Of a stretch of 64,000 bases of DNA, positions 61,210 to 64,000 are shown piece after piece. The first letter of the stretch is position 1; each line of letters opens with the position of its first letter. The translations under genes and the position numbers were made by a program. The stretch is from positions 177,240 to 241,239 of the forward strand of contig JABFRR010000007.1 of assembly GCA_013141065.1 (NCBI GenBank), given 5' to 3'. The notes below the pieces were generated by a model, which did no database searches, was not told the DNA's origin, and worked only from the letters and a program-made list of their open reading frames with translations. Source of the stretch: Bacteriovoracaceae bacterium. GTDB lineage: Bacteria > Bdellovibrionota > Bacteriovoracia > Bacteriovoracales > Bacteriovoracaceae.

Positions 61210-61641
61210 TCATAATGAATAAGAAAGGGAACTGTCTCCTAATTCACTTCCATGTGAAATCAAGTGAACGAGATTCTTTAGCGTTTTTTCTGTCCGACAA
61301 GTAATCGTAGTCGTTTTCTTTCCTTTTAAATACTCCTCGTAATCGTCGTTGTATGTATCGTTGTTTTTTAATAAATTTAATGTCAGTGAAGCAATTTTTT
61401 CTTGCAAGTGCTACCTTTGCATCTTTAGCAGAAGTTCCTTTCGCTCGAAGTGCATCGTGATAATCTCGCAATGTTGTTTCAGTTCTCATTGCTGATTCGG
61501 CCGCACCAATAAAAATATCTCGCAGCTCTCTGCGGCCATGAACTCTTTTGTTTCCATAAATTTTTCCACCTGATTCTTGAATGTGACGAACTAACATGCA
61601 GTAGCCCCAGAACTGATGTTTATTTTTAAAGCGCTCTGGTT
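61210..61641 (-). pseudogene. IS110-family transposase remnant (C-terminal part), broken by the IS66 element
   Basis: Reading on the minus strand, a C-terminal IS110 transposase domain is recognisable: DDLQPERFKNKHQFWGY, ESGGKIYGN (with the serine of the transposase C-terminal motif), RRELRDIFIGAAESAMR, YHDALRAKG, KVALARK. The frame then breaks in a six-A run near 61398 and continues as KIASLTLNLLKNNDTYNDDYEEYL. The 5' end is cut at 61641-61642, where the IS66 terminal repeat begins, so the N-terminal part should be beyond 64000. Confidence 0.8.
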
Positions 61642-61642
61642 G

Positions 61643-61663
61643 TAAATCATCACAACTCTACGT
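61643..61663 (+). repeat. Left terminal inverted repeat of the IS66 element
   Basis: A 21-bp sequence starting TAAATCATCACAACTC is the exact reverse complement of 63979-63999. A G at 61642 precedes it, giving the usual IS66 GTAA end. Confidence 0.88.
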
Positions 61664-61747
61664 TGAAAATGTTTTAAATATATTGATGTGAGGCCATGTA
61701 AGTATTTTTTTGTGGGCCAAATCATTTTTTAATGGCATCTTTCTCCT

Positions 61748-63204
61748 ATGAAAACTGTTGTAAAAATAGATCCAGAACTTGAATATGAAAAAGCTAAAAA
61801 AATTATTGACCTAGTCAGTAAGCAAATTCTTGATCCTGACCAAGTATCCTCTCTCGATTCTTCCGTTTCAAATCTCGCAACAGTTGCCAGAGTTTTACTT
61901 GAAAGAGAAGCCCGTAGACGTGGACCACCAAAACCTAATCCCAAAAATAAAATACCAAAAAATAAAAATAAAAAAAGCGTGAGATTTCAAGCAAACTTCC
62001 CTCTGTAAAATATCCGGATCTTGAACTTCGCGAAGAAGTAATTCGTCCAGATGTTACCCCAATCTGTCCATGTTGTAGCTCTGAAATGAAAGAGTCTGGA
62101 TTATTTGATCTTAGTGAAAAACTAGAAGTTGAACCTAAAAATATTATATTCAAAGATCAAAACGAATTAAGTTTAATTGTTCTAAGTGCTATGGTGCCAT
62201 AATCAATACTCCCTCAACTCCAAGTATTGTTCAAACTTCTAACTACGGTGACAGTCTTATTATTGACGTAGTATTATCTAAGTACTGTGACCTTATTCCC
62301 ATTGAAAGATATGCACAAATAGCAGTCCAGGCGGTTTAATGGGAGATTTACCACCTCATAGCTTGATCGGTCTTACACATCACCTGGCGATTTTTTAAGA
62401 ATAGTTTACGAGAGGGTTGGTTAATGAAGTTTTATCGTCAAAGGTTCTTCATGCCGATGAAACTCCCCATAAGATGCTAGAGGGAGATGAAATTTATCAT
62501 TGGTATTTATGGGATTTTTCACTACTAAGGGTTGTTATTTTGAGGCTCATGGAACGAGATCTGGAGATGTAGCCTTTAAAAATTTAGAAAAATCCGCTGC
62601 AGAATTTTTGCTTACAGACGGATTTGCTGGTTATGGAAAAGCTGTTAAAGATTTAGAAAAAAAGAACGGTAAAAAATAACAGAAGTACATTGCAACTCCC
62701 ACGCATATCGCTATTTCAAAGATGCCAGTACAACATGGGAAAGTGAATGTCAGATTTTTCTTTCTTTATATGGCAAGATCTATGAGCTAGAAGATCAGCG
62801 AAAAGTAGCAGCAATTGAACATCAACTAGAATTTAGAAAGAAGATGTTACCATTATTTGCAGAAATAAAAAAGTAATTGTGAAGAACTTTCAAAGAGTGC
62901 CATGCAAAAATAGTTTTTCTTATTGAAGAGTCTGAATTATTTTTAAATCATTATGAAGGATTAATTGTTTGTACTCGGCATATTGATGTCCCCCTCGATA
63001 ATAATCTTGCAGAAAGAGAGTTTCGTGCACCAGTTGTCGGAAGAAAAACGTGGATTGGAACCCACCTCAAAGAGAGGTGCAGAAACAATGGCCGTATTAT
63101 TTAGTATAGTGAGAAGTTGCATGATGAATAAAATTAATCAAGAAATTATTTTCCTTGGATCGTTAACCAAATACATGCAGGCAAGAAGTACTCACCCCCT
63201 ATGA
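61748..63204 (+). pseudogene. IS66 transposase TnpC, broken by several frameshifts
   Basis: The N-terminal region (61748-62008) and later pieces in all three plus frames add up to an IS66 TnpC. Visible parts are the zinc-finger pairs CPCC and CSKC, the first DDE aspartate in HADETPHKM, the second in LTDGFAGYGKA, and the final glutamate in NNLAEREFRAPVVGRKTW. At least several single-base frameshifts separate these parts, so no functional transposase is made. Confidence 0.85.
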
Positions 63205-63240
63205 GTATTCAAAATTCATTGGGGTGACTCAATAAATCTT

Positions 63241-63530
63241 TTATTGATACTTGCACCCTCGAAAAAGTGCGAATTCAGCTTGAGTAAAAATAATATCTTT
63301 TCTATAAAATGGATTAAATTGGCAAAAACGCCCTCGGTCTAATCTTTTAGCAATGACAACAAAGCCAGTGCCATCATAAAGCAAAACTTTGACTCTATCC
63401 GATGTTTATTCATAAATAAAAACATGTGTCCAGATTTTGGATCTACTCTATATAATCTTTGGCGCGTTTATAGAGGAGTCAAAGGGACTTCATATCAGTA
63501 GGTTGTTTTACAAACAAAAAACTTCTCGTC
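63241..63530 (-). pseudogene. IS66 accessory protein TnpB remnant
   Basis: On the minus strand FLFVKQPTDMKSL and DPKSGHMFLFMNKHR are followed, after a frameshift near 63395, by KVLLYDGTGFVVIAKRLDRG, all matching IS66 Orf2/TnpB. A stop after PTDMKSL and the shift show it is not functional. It is convergent with tnpC. Confidence 0.78.
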
Positions 63531-63712
63531 TTATGAGATGGCAAACATCTATGCGACCTTTTTAAATATTCTATAAGTAAATCAACCTCTTCTGAAGCGA
63601 ATAACTTTATTATTTATCGGTGACTTCAATGTCACACAGTACAGAGAGTTAGAATCGACGATGTTGGAAATAATACCTCAATTTTAACTTCACTAATGGC
63701 ATAGTTGCACCT

Positions 63713-63904
63713 TCATTTTAATCTTTTCGCCGAGCATAGATGAAATTTCTGACTAACACCCGCGTTTTGTAAAAAGTCTCGTAAGGGGGCCACTAAAGTG
63801 TTCCCATGCTGAAAGTATCTCAGTAAAAGTTCATCACTAACATTTCTAGTTCTACCTCCGTCTCCCTTGAAAGCACTCAATTTCTTTAAAACTTCAAGAT
63901 CCAT
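63713..63904 (-). CDS. IS66 accessory protein TnpA-like ORF
   Basis: The 63-residue reading frame starts with ATG behind a strong ribosome site (GGAGG) and has a helix-turn-helix-like stretch (LVAPLRDFLQNAGVSQKFH). Position and direction beside the tnpB remnant suggest IS66 TnpA, probably truncated. Identity is less sure than for tnpB and tnpC. Confidence 0.45.
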   Translation of the reverse strand: MDLEVLKKLSAFKGDGGRTRNVSDELLLRYFQHGNTLVAPLRDFLQNAGVSQKFHLCSAKRLK

Positions 63905-63978
63905 AATACTCCTCCAATGATTAAATAAACCACATCATGTGATTATAAATTTATTATCGATAGATTAAAAATAAAAAG

Positions 63979-63999
63979 ACGTAGAGTTGTGATGATTTA
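63979..63999 (-). repeat. Right terminal inverted repeat of the IS66 element
   Basis: This 21-bp sequence is the exact reverse complement of 61643-61663. The following base (64000) is A where the GTAA rule would give C. Confidence 0.85.
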
Positions 64000-64000
64000 A

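Larger units (their letters stand above)
61642..64000. mobile_element. IS66-family insertion element, decayed, with tnpC opposite to tnpA/tnpB
   Basis: Near-identical 21-bp inverted repeats bound this 2.36-kb segment (61643-61663 and 63979-63999), and the left end begins GTAA as in IS66. Inside are remnants of tnpC (plus strand), tnpB and tnpA (minus strand). The element is about the usual IS66 length (2.4-2.7 kb). It lies inside an IS110-family transposase gene. The right junction is at or just past the window end, so the target duplication cannot be checked. Confidence 0.82.

Noticed and set aside
62965..63204. A separate 79-codon gene
   Set aside because: It is a frameshifted piece of the IS66 tnpC region and not an independent gene.
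1..64000. CRISPR arrays or tandem repeats
   Set aside because: Reading by eye through the window I found no regularly spaced direct repeats; the only clear long repeat is the 21-bp IS66 terminal pair.

Overview
The window is AT-rich chromosomal DNA (GC roughly one third by eye), densely packed with bacterial genes. The gene content is Gram-negative: OmpA, TonB-like and Lol-like parts, many lipoproteins and porin-like barrels, a clpP-clpX-lon run and a PIN-PhoH protein. It suggests a Bdellovibrionota/Bacteriovorax-like or other low-GC deltaproteobacterial-type organism. That placement is inferred from gene content; no rRNA is present to confirm it.

Layout. 1-1778: small genes (secreted protein, M24 peptidase-like enzyme, receiver-like protein). 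1855-9213: a tight five-gene operon of MFS exporter, GNAT-domain protein, LuxE-like acyl-protein synthetase, LuxC-like acyl reductase fused to a PaaK-like adenylating domain, and a second PaaK-like enzyme. There is no luciferase, so this looks like an uncharacterised acyl-activation/reduction pathway with its own exporter. 9253-24570: housekeeping and envelope genes (hflX-panC-coaBC, radical SAM, rRNA-methylase-like, glutathione peroxidase, PLD lipoprotein, ogt, OmpA, yaeQ, tldE/tldD). 24717-26245: a TetR regulator divergent from a secreted cupin and a cytochrome c'-like protein, with a palindromic operator on the promoter.

26250-34575 (minus strand): a nine-gene operon. In order of transcription it encodes a GNAT-like protein, a LolA-like periplasmic protein, two FtsX-type permeases, a LolD-like ATPase, an outer-membrane barrel, a GNAT-like protein, a condensation-type acyltransferase and a Crp/Fnr regulator. 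It looks like a dedicated lipid or lipopeptide synthesis and outer-membrane delivery system. A FNR-like box lies upstream of the first gene. The ATPase gene carries a +1 frameshift just after its natural start codon.

34890-46829: lipoproteins, a degenerate ECF sigma/anti-sigma pair, a TonB-like protein, a kinase-like sensor lacking an H-box, a 958-residue protein of unknown function, rsmD and an aminotransferase. 47102-56066: phoH, PilZ, clpP, clpX, lon and a receiver/HD protein. phoH and clpP share an upstream sequence motif. 56581-60162: an FbpABC-type ferric iron ABC transporter with a palindrome on its promoter, followed by tRNA-Val(UAC) with a strong promoter.

60853-64000 is a graveyard of mobile DNA. 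An IS66-family element of about 2.36 kb, with 21-bp terminal inverted repeats, sits inside an IS110-family transposase gene. Both are decayed by frameshifts, and the IS66 tnpC remnant points against tnpA/tnpB. The strongest candidates for undescribed biology are the LuxC/LuxE/PaaK operon and the Lol-like acyltransferase operon.
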